NCBI GenBank assembly: GCA_965261015.1
Contig: CBDHCC010000001.1
Span: 1-64,000 of the forward strand
Source of the DNA: CBDHCC01 sp965261015
Lineage (GTDB): Bacteria; Pseudomonadota; Alphaproteobacteria; Sphingomonadales; Sphingomonadaceae
Length of the DNA stretch: 64,000 nt
Direction: 5' to 3'
How positions within the stretch are numbered: position 1 is the stretch's first letter; each line of letters opens with the position of its first letter. The notes under the pieces are model-generated. The model did not search any database. It worked only from the letters and a program-made list of their open reading frames with translations, and was not told the DNA's origin. Position numbers and translations under genes: made by a program. This document shows, piece after piece, positions 25,552 through 37,168 of the stretch.

Positions 25552-27513
25552 ATGATCGACTCCCTGATTGCAAAGATCGCCCTGATCGGCGTGCTGGGGA
25601 TCGGTGCCCAATGGGCCGCCTGGCGGTCCGGCCTGCCCGCCATCTTCCTGATGCTGCTGGTCGGCATCGTGGGCGGCCCGGTGCTGGGGCTGATCGACCC
25701 GGAACAGGACTTCAACACCCTTCTCGAACCGATCATCAAGCTGGCCGTCGCCGTCATCCTGTTCGAAGGCGGACTGTCGCTCAACTTTCGCGACCTGCGC
25801 CACGCCGGATGGCCGGTTCTGCGCCTGGTCATCATCGGCGTGCCTCTGGGCTGGGCGCTCGGCACGGCGGCCGCGCATTACGGCGCGGACCTGTCGCTCG
25901 GCGTATCAGCGTTGTTCGGCGGCATCATGGTGGTCACCGGTCCGACCGTCATCGGTCCCATGCTGCGGACCCTGCGCGTCGGCAACCGCACCCGCGACAT
26001 CCTGAAGTGGGAGGGGATCGTCAACGATCCCATCGGCGCGCTGCTGGCGGTCGGGATCTACGCCTGGATCACCTATTCCGGGGCCCAGCGCGACGTGTTC
26101 GCGATCGGGTTGGACGTCGCCGCCGCCACCTTCATCGCCGGGTTGCTCGGCGCCGCGCTGGGCTACGCGCTCACCTGGCTGTTCCCCCGCGGATTGGTGC
26201 CCGAATATCTGAAGGCGCCCATGCTGCTCTGCACGGTCATCGCGGGCTTCGTCCTGGCCGACCTGGTGATGCACGAGACCGGGTTGGTCACGGTCACGAT
26301 CATGGGCGTGGTGCTGGCCAACCGCCCGACCTTCTCCACCACCGCGCTGCGCCGGTTCAAGGAGGATCTGGCGGTCCTGCTGATCTCCGGCGTGTTCGTC
26401 ATCCTGTCGGCGACCATCGATTGGGAAACCATGCAGGCCTTCCGCCTGCGGTTCGTGGTGTTCCTGGTGCTGCTGCTGTTCGCGGTCCGCCCGCTGACGG
26501 TGCTCGTCAGCCTCGCCTTTTCGTCCGTTCCGTGGCGCGAACGGCTGTTCATCGCGTGGATCGCACCGCGCGGGATCGTCGCGGTGGCGATCACCGGCCT
26601 GTTCTCGCTCCGCCTGTCGGAATATGGCGTGGCCGACGCGGAGGCGCTGGTGCCGCTGGCCTTCGCGGTCGTGATCGTGACGATCGTCGCGCACGGCTTT
26701 TCCGCCCGCTGGTGGGCGCGCCGGCTGGACATCGACCAGGGCGAGGGGCGCGGCGTCCTGATGGTCGGCGCGAACGGCTTCACCGTGGGCTTCGGCAAGC
26801 TGCTAAACACGCTCGACGTGCCGGTGCTGATCGCCGACCCATCGAAGTTCGCGCTGCGGACGGCGCGGCGTGAGGGGCTGGAGGTCTATCAGGGCGACGT
26901 CGTCGACGAGGTGACGCACGACGCGATCGACTTTGGCGACTATACGCAGGTGATCGCCGCCACCGACAACGCCGCCTACAACGCGCTGATCTGCGCCGAT
27001 CTAGGCCCCGAGGTCGGGTTCGACAAGATCGCCCAGATCGGCGGCGGCGGGCGCGCCACTGTGCAGGCGGTGCGCGGTCGGGTCATGCTGGAATCCGGGG
27101 CGTCGATGGACGACCTGCTGACCCGCGCGGCCGCCGGCTGGACCTTCTCGCGCACGCGCATCACCGACAAATACACGCTCGACGACCACCGCGACAATCT
27201 GGAGGAGGGATCGGAGCTGATTGCGGTGCTGCGCGACGGCAAGGTCAACCACGTCTTCTCGACGGAAAAATTGCGCGGGGCGGACCCGGGCGACCTCGTG
27301 ATCAGCTTCGTGCCGCCCGAAGCGCCGGAGGAGCGCGCCGCCGACCACCAGGCGGAGAAATCCGCGAAGATCGAGCGCAAGGCGAAGGCCGACGAGCGCG
27401 CCGCGACCCGCGAGGAGGAGTCCCAAGCGGCCGAACGCGCGGTGGCGCAGGAACGCGCGCTCGACCCCACCGACCAGCCCGCGATCCCCGCGCCCGACCC
27501 GCCCGGACGTTGA
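25552..27513 (+). CDS. cation:proton antiporter (CPA1-like) with C-terminal TrkA-like domain
   Basis: Membrane transporter of 653 residues. About 12 helices in residues 1-390 include the antiporter hallmarks VILFEGGLSL (50-70 region), GPTVIGPML and GIVNDPIGALLAVG. A cytosolic Rossmann/TrkA-N-like domain spans about 400-500 (VGANGFTVGFGKLLN, VYQGDVVDEVTHD) and a TrkA-C-like domain about 520-590. A highly charged tail of about 60 residues (EKSAKIERKAKADERAATREEE) follows. Start ATG 25552 follows AGGGTGG; GTG 25543 is an alternative. It likely exchanges Na+ or K+ for H+. Confidence 0.88.
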   Translation: MIDSLIAKIALIGVLGIGAQWAAWRSGLPAIFLMLLVGIVGGPVLGLIDPEQDFNTLLEPIIKLAVAVILFEGGLSLNFRDLRHAGWPVLRLVIIGVPLGWALGTAAAHYGADLSLGVSALFGGIMVVTGPTVIGPMLRTLRVGNRTRDILKWEGIVNDPIGALLAVGIYAWITYSGAQRDVFAIGLDVAAATFIAGLLGAALGYALTWLFPRGLVPEYLKAPMLLCTVIAGFVLADLVMHETGLVTVTIMGVVLANRPTFSTTALRRFKEDLAVLLISGVFVILSATIDWETMQAFRLRFVVFLVLLLFAVRPLTVLVSLAFSSVPWRERLFIAWIAPRGIVAVAITGLFSLRLSEYGVADAEALVPLAFAVVIVTIVAHGFSARWWARRLDIDQGEGRGVLMVGANGFTVGFGKLLNTLDVPVLIADPSKFALRTARREGLEVYQGDVVDEVTHDAIDFGDYTQVIAATDNAAYNALICADLGPEVGFDKIAQIGGGGRATVQAVRGRVMLESGASMDDLLTRAAAGWTFSRTRITDKYTLDDHRDNLEEGSELIAVLRDGKVNHVFSTEKLRGADPGDLVISFVPPEAPEERAADHQAEKSAKIERKAKADERAATREEESQAAERAVAQERALDPTDQPAIPAPDPPGR

Positions 27514-27750
27514 CATGGGCGCGCGACGACCAGCGACCGCTTGCCAGGCCCGAAGAGGCGCTGTCGCGGCAGGGCTTCGTGCCGGTGGACTGGGGCGGCG
27601 TCACGGGCGGTGAGCACCGAGCCGTTCGGGACGAGAGCGATCTCGTCTGCGTCATCCACGCGACCGTCACCTGGCGCAGCGACGCCCGCCGACGGATCGT
27701 CGCGATAGGCGGAGAGCGGCGGGAGCATGGCTGCCTGTGACGGTGTCTCG
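27514..27750. other. spacer between converging antiporter gene and glnD
   Basis: 237 bp with open frames on both strands but nothing I can assign to a family. The antiporter gene (rightward) and glnD (leftward) converge here. No clear terminator hairpin with a T-run is visible. Confidence 0.4.
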
Positions 27751-30495
27751 TCAGGCGGCGGCGCGCGCCTCGGCCGCCCGCGCGACCGCGAGCAAGCGGG
27801 TTCTTAGGGCCTCGATCCGATCGTCGTCGAGGAGCGGCTGGCCGAGCAGGTCGGTGACGTAGAAACTGTCCACCGCGCGTTCCCCGAACGTCGCGATGTG
27901 CGCGGATCGCACGGTGACGTTCGCCTCGCACAAGGCGCGGGCCAGCGCGTGTAGCAGGGCCGGGCGGTCGGCGGCCGTCACCTCGACGACGGTGAAGCGG
28001 TTGGACGCGCGCCGGTCGACCACGACGCGGGGCACGACGGTGAACTGGTCGGCCTGAACGCGCGCGCGCGGCCGGCGCGCCAATGCCGGGGCGAGGTGGC
28101 GGCGTTCGGCGAGCGCGTCGCGCACCTCTCGCTCCAGCCGCTCCAACCGGTGCGGGTCGGCAAACGGGCCGCCGAGCGGAGCGGTGACCAGGAAGTTGTC
28201 GATCGCCATGCCGTCCGTCGCGGTGTGGATGCGCGCGTCCACAATGTTGGCCCCGGCCAGGCTGATCGCCCCGGCGACCCGCGCGAACAGGCCGCCCTCG
28301 TCCGGCGCGACGACCGTCACCAGGGTGGCGTCGCGCTCCGCATCCGGCCGGGTCGACACCGCCCATCCCGCGGCCACCGCTCCGGCGCGCGCCTGGAGGT
28401 TGAAGGCGATCACGTCGGGTGGCTCCGCGATCCAGTAGCTGTCCGGCAGCGGCTGCGCGAGCCGATCCCACGCGTCGTCGTCCAGCGCCAGCATCCGGCG
28501 CACCTGGGTGCGCCGCTCGGCGATGCGTTCGGCCCGGCCATGCTCCATATGGCCCAGCCGCAGCACCTCCTCCGCCGCGTCGAACAGCTGGGTCAGGAGC
28601 TGGCGCTTCCACCCCGTCCAGGTGCCCGGCCCAACGGCCCGGATGTCCACGACGGTCAGGGCGAGCAGCAGGCGCAGCCGCTCGTTCTGCTGCACCGTCG
28701 CGGCGAAGTTCAGCACCGTCTTGGGATCGGCCACGTCGCGCTTGAAGGCGCAGTGCGACAACAGCAGGTGCCAGCGCACCAGCCACGCCACCATGTCCAC
28801 CTCGTCCTCGTCCAGGCCCAGGCGGGGCGCCAGGCGGCGGACCACCGCCTCTCCCAGCACCGAATGGTCGCCGCCGCGCCCCTTCGCGATGTCGTGGCAC
28901 AGCACCGCCAGATAAAGCACGCGGCGCGACGGCAGCGTGCGCGCGATCGCGGTGGCGAGTGGGTGGTCGTGGGCCAGTTCGCCACGCTCGATCCGGGACA
29001 GCAGTCCGATCGCTCGCAGTGTGTGCTCGTCCACCGTGTAATGATGGTACATGTCGAACTGCATCTGCGCGACGATGCGGCCGAAGTCCGGCACGAAGCG
29101 GCCCAGCACATTCGCCTCGTTCATCCAGCGCAGCACCGTCTCCGGATCGCGGCGGCTGGTGAGCACCTGCAGGAACAGCGCGTTGGCGCGCGGATCGCAA
29201 CGAACGGAGTCGTCGATCCTCCGGGCGTCGGCGCGCGCCTGGCGCGAGGTGAGCGGGTGGATCTCCACCCCCGCCTGGTCGGCATGAGCGTAGAGCGCGA
29301 TCAGCCGCACCGGGTCTTCGCGAAAGAAGTCGTTGCGGGGGATCGCAATCCGGCCGCGGTCCAGCACGAAGCCGCCCAGCGCGCGCGGCGAGCGCCGCCA
29401 GCGCGGCAGGGACACGCGCCGGGCGGCCCGCGCACTCGTCTCGTCCAGGTGGGCCAGGAACACGCCGGTCAGGTCGCCCACCGTCTTCGCGGTCAGGAAA
29501 TAATGCTGCATGAAGCGTTCGACCGCCGACTTGCCTGGGCGATCGGCATAGCGCATCCGCTCCGCCACCTCTCGCTGGCGGTCGAAGGTCAGCCGGTCGT
29601 CGGCCTGCCCGCTGGCCAGTTGCAGGTGCGCGCGCACCGCCCACAGGAAGTTGGCGGACCGGCGGAACTGCCGCAGCTCGTTGCCGGTCAGGAGGCCGCG
29701 CTCGACCAGGCCGGACAGCGACTGGACCTGGTGGACGTACTTGCCGATCCAGAACAGCGTGTGGAGGTCGCGCAACCCGCCCTTGCCGTTCTTCACATGG
29801 GGTTCGACGACATAGCGGCTGTCGCCCATCCGCCGGTGGCGCGCGTCGCGTTCCGCCAGCTTGGCGGCGACGAAGGCGCGGTCGGTGCCGGGCACCACAT
29901 CCTCCCAGAAGCGCCGCCGCATCTCCGCATAGAGCGCGCGGTCACCGTCGAGGAAGCGCGCCTCCAACAAGGTTGTGCGGATGGTCAGGTCGCCGGTCGC
30001 CAGGCGCACGGCCTCGCCCACCGAGCGCACCGACTGACCGACCGTCAGTCCCAGGTCCCACAGGCCGTAGAGGACCGTCTCCACCACCTGCTCCGTCCAG
30101 GCGTTGGGTTTGCCGGGGGTGAGGAAGGCCAGGTCCACGTCCGACTGCGGCGCCATCTCGGCCCGGCCATAGCCGCCCACGGCCGCGAGGCAGAGCCGCT
30201 CGCCCGCCGTGCGGTTGGCGGCGGGCTGCAGGCGGGTGACGGCGGCGATGTGGAGCAGGCGCACCACCGCGTCAGTGAGGTAGGCGGTGCCGGCCGCCGC
30301 CTGATGCCCTGCTGCGGGGGTAGCGGCGAGTCGGGCGGCGATGGTGGCGCGCCCGGCTTCCAGCACGTCCCGCGCAAGCGCCACCACCTCCACCCGCAGC
30401 CCCGGGCCGTCGGGCACCGTCGCTAGCCGCTGCGCGAGCGCCCGCCGATCCACAATGCCCCGCCGGCCGGTGAGTTCGTCGTAAAGCTGGGGCAT
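27751..30495 (-). CDS. glnD: bifunctional PII uridylyltransferase/uridylyl-removing enzyme
   Basis: Nitrogen sensor of 914 residues that uridylylates PII when glutamine is low and reverses this when it is high. The nucleotidyltransferase domain shows GGYGRAE (107-113) and DVDL (119-122). The HD domain has the CHDIAKGRGGDHS metal motif. Two C-terminal ACT domains start ATLVTVVAPDEGGLFARVAG and FTVVEVTAADRPALLHALA. Start ATG 30495. A divergent J-domain gene begins 160 bp away. Confidence 0.97.
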   Translation of the reverse strand: MPQLYDELTGRRGIVDRRALAQRLATVPDGPGLRVEVVALARDVLEAGRATIAARLAATPAAGHQAAAGTAYLTDAVVRLLHIAAVTRLQPAANRTAGERLCLAAVGGYGRAEMAPQSDVDLAFLTPGKPNAWTEQVVETVLYGLWDLGLTVGQSVRSVGEAVRLATGDLTIRTTLLEARFLDGDRALYAEMRRRFWEDVVPGTDRAFVAAKLAERDARHRRMGDSRYVVEPHVKNGKGGLRDLHTLFWIGKYVHQVQSLSGLVERGLLTGNELRQFRRSANFLWAVRAHLQLASGQADDRLTFDRQREVAERMRYADRPGKSAVERFMQHYFLTAKTVGDLTGVFLAHLDETSARAARRVSLPRWRRSPRALGGFVLDRGRIAIPRNDFFREDPVRLIALYAHADQAGVEIHPLTSRQARADARRIDDSVRCDPRANALFLQVLTSRRDPETVLRWMNEANVLGRFVPDFGRIVAQMQFDMYHHYTVDEHTLRAIGLLSRIERGELAHDHPLATAIARTLPSRRVLYLAVLCHDIAKGRGGDHSVLGEAVVRRLAPRLGLDEDEVDMVAWLVRWHLLLSHCAFKRDVADPKTVLNFAATVQQNERLRLLLALTVVDIRAVGPGTWTGWKRQLLTQLFDAAEEVLRLGHMEHGRAERIAERRTQVRRMLALDDDAWDRLAQPLPDSYWIAEPPDVIAFNLQARAGAVAAGWAVSTRPDAERDATLVTVVAPDEGGLFARVAGAISLAGANIVDARIHTATDGMAIDNFLVTAPLGGPFADPHRLERLEREVRDALAERRHLAPALARRPRARVQADQFTVVPRVVVDRRASNRFTVVEVTAADRPALLHALARALCEANVTVRSAHIATFGERAVDSFYVTDLLGQPLLDDDRIEALRTRLLAVARAAEARAAA

Positions 30496-30654
30496 GGTGG
30501 TGGGGAGGGTAGTGGGGTGGAGAGGTGGGGGGAAGGGCAGCCCGTGGTGACAGCAGACCGCTTAGCGAACCCGCGCGCGGACCTATTGGCCTGGCATTGA
30601 ACCTACGTTAACACCGGATCGGTGGGGCTGGAAAGCTCCGAGGAGCAGCGCCGC

Positions 30655-31770
30655 GTGATTAACCACTACGACGTGTTGGGCGTGAGTGCGCAGAGCGAAC
30701 CCGAGGTCATCCGTGCGGCCTTTCGGGCCCTCATGCTAAAGTATCACCCCGATACCACAGCCAATGCGGATCAAGGAGCCAGGGCTCAGCGCATTGTCGA
30801 AGCCTACCGCGTGCTCAGCAACGCCGACCTGCGAGCGCACTATGATGCACAACGGGCTCACGAAAACCGTTCGCCACCTCCTCCTCACGCTGCACCTCCA
30901 CCACCTCCTCCTCCTCCGACCACCCCACCTTCCATCAACCCGCGCGGCTTTGGTGTGGACCCCCACAAAGCGTCGTCCGCCAAACTTGGTTGGAGTTGGC
31001 GCAGCACCTTGGGCATCATCGTTTGCTTGGGAGTAGTTCGCATGGGAATGAGTGCCATGAGTGTAGAAGGTGCAACCTCTGGCAACGAGCCTAACTCCAT
31101 TATGATGGGCGACGTAGATGACGCCAACACGCTGACAGACAATAGCATGATGATGAGCAACGACATGATGGCTGACGACATGATGGTGGGTGGCGGTATA
31201 ATGAGTGGCAGCATGGCTGAAGGCGATCCTACGATTGCCTCCAACGGCGATCTCATGGCCAGTGTCACCAATACCATTGCCCCAATCATCCCCACCACCA
31301 CCTACTTGGGCACGCCACCACCACTCGACTATGAGGAACTGGAAGCGTCGGTGGCCAGCTTTGCACGCGTACTCAACAAAAGTGGTATGCAGGGAGCACG
31401 CCGCTACAGCAATGCCTGTCATCAGGCGGTCAAGGCTCAGCCAACGTGGAGCAAAGCCGATGGCTGTGCTGCCTTTGACTTAGCAGCTCATTACATGGAC
31501 CGTGCTGTGAACAGCGCCAGCGGCAGCAGCACAAATGGCTACTTTGACTTTCAAGCTGCCAACCAAGCTGATCATTACGGCGCGTTATTTTATAGCACCA
31601 CACAAGTGAGCCAAAGGCTTAGCCGGATTCGCGCAGCCGTGGAGCCAATCACTGGTGATGCTGTAGTTAGCGGGGTGCGCGGCTCAACCCCTGCACCCCG
31701 CGTCACGCCCGAGGCGGCTCGTCGCATGGATCGCATCGGGAACATCTTGGACAAGGCTGACACACCCTAA
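30655..31770 (+). CDS. J-domain single-span membrane protein, Met-rich
   Basis: Unrecognised architecture of 371 residues. The J-domain spans residues 1-70 with HPD at 31-33, so it should stimulate an Hsp70. A proline run follows at 74-92, then one membrane span at about 117-135. A methionine/aspartate-rich segment at 149-188 has 11 Met in 40, several as MMxxxMM. The C-terminal domain (225-335) has two cysteines (C255, C271). AGGAG 9 bases before GTG 30655 sets the start; GTG 30622 is possible. Codon use and GC are clearly lower than in flanking glnD and mutS, suggesting transfer. Metal binding by the Met segment is speculation. Confidence 0.75.
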   Translation: MINHYDVLGVSAQSEPEVIRAAFRALMLKYHPDTTANADQGARAQRIVEAYRVLSNADLRAHYDAQRAHENRSPPPPHAAPPPPPPPPTTPPSINPRGFGVDPHKASSAKLGWSWRSTLGIIVCLGVVRMGMSAMSVEGATSGNEPNSIMMGDVDDANTLTDNSMMMSNDMMADDMMVGGGIMSGSMAEGDPTIASNGDLMASVTNTIAPIIPTTTYLGTPPPLDYEELEASVASFARVLNKSGMQGARRYSNACHQAVKAQPTWSKADGCAAFDLAAHYMDRAVNSASGSSTNGYFDFQAANQADHYGALFYSTTQVSQRLSRIRAAVEPITGDAVVSGVRGSTPAPRVTPEAARRMDRIGNILDKADTP

Positions 31771-31906
31771 CGCTGTTCCAAGCTATTTGTGGGAACTGAG
31801 TGCAATTTGATTCTTGCTACTCTCAGCGGATCGCAAACGGAAGTCGTTTTCTACGCCTGATACTTTGAAATCGAGTGACTGCTTCGGGCCGACTGCTAAG
31901 GCCATC

Positions 31907-31979
31907 TCACTCCCCCGCAACCTTCTTCAACCGCCACACAAGGTCCAGCCTCTCGCGCGACGTCAGCGCGTTTGGATCC
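31907..31979 (-). pseudogene. diverged second copy of the mutS 3' end
   Basis: On the minus strand the sequence reads DPNALTSRERLDLVWRLKK then VAGE-stop. The real MutS ends DADTLTPREALEAVYGLKE then VAGE-stop. DNA similarity to 32178-32250 continues over about 70 bases. It overlaps the 3' end of the antitoxin-like ORF in another frame. It looks like a scar of recombination at the mutS terminus. Confidence 0.6.
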
Positions 31980-32136
31980 ACTGCGGCGGGGCGGGGGCCT
32001 CGTCCGGGGTGCCCCATCGGGCGAGCCACGCCTTGACCTTCGCGTGATCGACCACGCGTCCGGCGGTCACGTCCGCCTCGGCGGCGGCCTGCGCGTCGGA
32101 ATCGACGCGTTCGAAGATGTTGCCCTCGGCATTCAT
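31963..32136 (-). CDS. orphan antitoxin-like protein (CopG/ParD-type)
   Basis: Small ORF of 57 residues from ATG 32136. The run AEADVTAGRVVDHAKVKAWLARWG followed by TPDEAPAPP resembles short antitoxins that precede ParE/RelE toxins: an acidic N-terminus, then AGRVxxHxxVKxWL. No toxin gene follows. Downstream DNA is the mutS-tail scar, and the last codons (WIQTR) fall in that scar, so the natural end may be replaced. It starts 42 bp after the mutS stop on the same strand and could be read from mutS transcription. The family call is from pattern memory. Confidence 0.55.
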   Translation of the reverse strand: MNAEGNIFERVDSDAQAAAEADVTAGRVVDHAKVKAWLARWGTPDEAPAPPQWIQTR

Positions 32137-32177
32137 CCGGAGAGTTCTATCATCCGGGCGCGCGCGACTCCAGACCC

Positions 32178-34766
32178 CTACTCCCCCGCCACCTCCTTCA
32201 ACCCATACACCGCTTCCAGCGCCTCCCTCGGCGTCAGCGTGTCCGCGTCCAAGTCAGCCAGTGCCTCCCTCAGCGCGTCCCTCTCCGGTTCCGGTGGCGC
32301 GGCGGCGAACAGGGGGAGGTCGGAGAGGCTGGCGGCCAGGCCTCCGGTGGCGGCGCGGCCGGCTTCCAATTTGGCCAGCACCGCCTTGGCGCGGGCCAGC
32401 ACCTCCTTGGGCAAGCCGGCGAGCTTGCCGACCGCCAGGCCGTAGGAGCGGTCGGCGGGGCCGGGGGCGACCTCGTGCAGCAGCACCAGCTCACCCTTCC
32501 ATTCGCGCGCGCTCAGATGGTGCAGGCTGACGGCGTCCAGCGTCTCGGCCAGGCGGGACAGCTCGTGATAGTGGGTGGCGAACAGCGCGCGGCAGCGGTT
32601 GGTCTCGGCGACGTGCTCGGCCACCGCCCAGGCGATCGCAAGGCCGTCATAGGTCGACGTGCCGCGCCCGATCTCATCCAGGATGACGAAGGAGCGCTCC
32701 GTGGCTTGGGCGAGGATCGCGGCGGTCTCGACCATCTCGACCATGAAGGTCGACCGCCCCCGCGCCAGATTGTCGGACGCGCCCACCCGGCTGAACAAGC
32801 GGTCGACCAGCCCCAGCCGCATGGCCTTCGCAGGCACGAAGGCGCCCGCCTGGGCGAGGATGACGAGGAGCGCGTTCTGGCGCAGGAAAGTGGACTTGCC
32901 GCCCATATTCGGCCCGCTCACCAGCCACAGCCGGTCGTCGGGAGACAGCGACAGGTCGTTGGCGACGAAGGGCTGGCCGCTGGTGCCCGCCGCCGCTTCC
33001 ACCACCGGATGCCGGCCGTGTTCCACGTGGAACATCGGCTCGGCCACGATCTCGGGCCGCGCCCATCCCCCGGTCCGCGCCAGCGTGCCCAGCCCCGCCG
33101 TCACGTCCAGCCGGGCGAGCGCGTCCGCCGTGTCGCCGATCGCGTGCAGGCGCTGGGCGGCCAGCTCCGCCAGCTCCTCCAGATGCGCCGCCTCCGCCGC
33201 CAGCGCCCGCGTGCCCGCCTCCGTCACCCGCCCGGCCTCCTGCGACAGATCGGGGTGCGAGAAGCGGACCGCGTTGGCCATGGTCTGGCGGTGGACGAAG
33301 GGACTGTCCGCCCCTATCAGCGGGTCGGCCGCGCGGGCGGGCACTTCCAGGTGATAGCCCAGCACGCCGTTGTGCCGGATCTTCAGCGCGGCCACGCCCG
33401 TCGCCTCGCGATAGCGCGCCTCCAGCGCTGCGATTGCCCTGCGACCCTCGCGCCCCAGCCGGCGCAGCTCGTCCAGGGCGGCATCGTACCCCTCCGCGAT
33501 CGCGCCGCCCGCCCCGGCGTCGTGGGGCGGCTGAGGCACGAGCGCGCGGTCCAGCCGGTCGGTCAGCGCGCCGTGGCCGGCCAGCGCGGGCAGCAGCGCC
33601 GCGATCAGGATTGGAGCGTCCAGGCCGCGCAGCCACTCGCCGATCGAGCGCGCGCCGATCAGCCCGTCGCGCACGGCGCCCAGGTCGCGCGGTGTGGCGC
33701 GGTTCGCCGCCAGCCGACCCACCAGCCGGGCCAGGTCGGGCAGCGCCTTCAGCTCCACGCGCAGCCGCTCGGCCGCGCGTTCGTCGTCCCGCGCCCAGCC
33801 CACCGCCTCCCACCTCGCCTCGATGGCGGCTCGGTCGGTCAAGGGGGCGGAGAGGTCGTCGGCCAGCAGCCGCGCGCCGGCCGCCGTCACCGTCCGGTTC
33901 ACGGCCGTCAGCAGCGAATGCGCGCGGCCTCCCTCGGCGTCCGTCACGATCTCCAGGCTGGCGCGCGTGGCGGCGTCCATCGCCAGCCGCTCCGCCGATG
34001 CCACGGCGATCGGAGGGCGCAGCGTGGGGATCGTCCCCTGGCCGGTGTGGTCCAGATAGTCGAGCAGGCCCGCCGCCGCGGCCAGCGACGGTCGGTCGAA
34101 CGCGCCGAACCCGTCCAGCGTGGCCACGCCGAACAGCCGCCGCAGCGCCGCGTCCCCGGCCGCCGCACGGAACGCCGCCGTGGGCCGCTCGCGCAGGGAC
34201 ACGCCTTCCAGCGCGCAGCCCTCCGGCCCCAGCACCTCCGCCGCCCCCAATTGCGCGACCTCGCCACGCGGGTCCTCGCCATCGGGCAGGTCGGACAGGC
34301 GGAGCGCCCCCGTGCTGACGTCGGCGGCCGCCACGCCCCAGCGGCCGCCGACCCGCGCCACGGCCACGAGCCAGTTCGCCGCCAGCGGGTCCAGCAGCGA
34401 ATCCTCGGTCAGGGTGCCGGCGGTGACCACGCGCACGACCGCGCGGTCGACCGCCGCCTTGGACCCGCGCTTGGCCTTCGCCTCGTCGGGCGTCTCCATC
34501 TGCTCGGCGATCGCGACCCGGTGCCCGGCGCGCACCAACCGCGCCAGATACCCTTCGGCGGAATGGACCGGCACGCCGCACATCGGCACGGGCGCGCCCT
34601 CGTGCTCGCCGCGATGGGTGAGTGCGATCCCCAGCACGCCCGCCGCGACCGCCGCATCCTCGAAGAACAGCTCGAAGAAATCGCCCATGCGATAGAACAG
34701 CAGCGCGTCGGGCACGGTGGCGCGCAGGTCCAGATATTGCCGCATCATCGGGGTAGGCTCGGCCAT
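32178..34766 (-). CDS. mutS: DNA mismatch repair ATPase MutS
   Basis: Mismatch-recognition protein of 862 residues. The N-terminal domain contains the mismatch-wedge region FYRMGDFFELFFEDA and THRG. The clamp and lever lie between about 250 and 560. The ATPase domain shows Walker A GPNMGGKST at about 617, STFMVEMVETA, Walker B VILDEIGRGTSTYDG and ATHYHELSRL. The extreme C-terminus (TLTPREALEAVYGLKEVAGE) is echoed by a scar 200 bp downstream. It is divergent from maeB with a 101-bp gap. Confidence 0.98.
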   Translation of the reverse strand: MAEPTPMMRQYLDLRATVPDALLFYRMGDFFELFFEDAAVAAGVLGIALTHRGEHEGAPVPMCGVPVHSAEGYLARLVRAGHRVAIAEQMETPDEAKAKRGSKAAVDRAVVRVVTAGTLTEDSLLDPLAANWLVAVARVGGRWGVAAADVSTGALRLSDLPDGEDPRGEVAQLGAAEVLGPEGCALEGVSLRERPTAAFRAAAGDAALRRLFGVATLDGFGAFDRPSLAAAAGLLDYLDHTGQGTIPTLRPPIAVASAERLAMDAATRASLEIVTDAEGGRAHSLLTAVNRTVTAAGARLLADDLSAPLTDRAAIEARWEAVGWARDDERAAERLRVELKALPDLARLVGRLAANRATPRDLGAVRDGLIGARSIGEWLRGLDAPILIAALLPALAGHGALTDRLDRALVPQPPHDAGAGGAIAEGYDAALDELRRLGREGRRAIAALEARYREATGVAALKIRHNGVLGYHLEVPARAADPLIGADSPFVHRQTMANAVRFSHPDLSQEAGRVTEAGTRALAAEAAHLEELAELAAQRLHAIGDTADALARLDVTAGLGTLARTGGWARPEIVAEPMFHVEHGRHPVVEAAAGTSGQPFVANDLSLSPDDRLWLVSGPNMGGKSTFLRQNALLVILAQAGAFVPAKAMRLGLVDRLFSRVGASDNLARGRSTFMVEMVETAAILAQATERSFVILDEIGRGTSTYDGLAIAWAVAEHVAETNRCRALFATHYHELSRLAETLDAVSLHHLSAREWKGELVLLHEVAPGPADRSYGLAVGKLAGLPKEVLARAKAVLAKLEAGRAATGGLAASLSDLPLFAAAPPEPERDALREALADLDADTLTPREALEAVYGLKEVAGE

Positions 34767-34867
34767 GGCGGGGAATTAGCCGACGGGGCTGGCGCGCTCC
34801 ACCCCCGCCTCCCCATCGCGCGCCCACCCTGCTAGTGCGGGGCCGCCGTCAATGCCCGGAGCGACCC

Positions 34868-37132
<2,265 letters not shown>

Positions 37133-37168
37133 CGGGCCGTCCGGTGCGGCGGCCGTCCGATCCGAAGG

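Noticed and set aside
27510..27740. Short ORFs on both strands between the antiporter and glnD
   Set aside because: Neither translation resembles a known protein and both have the composition of GC-rich shadow frames.
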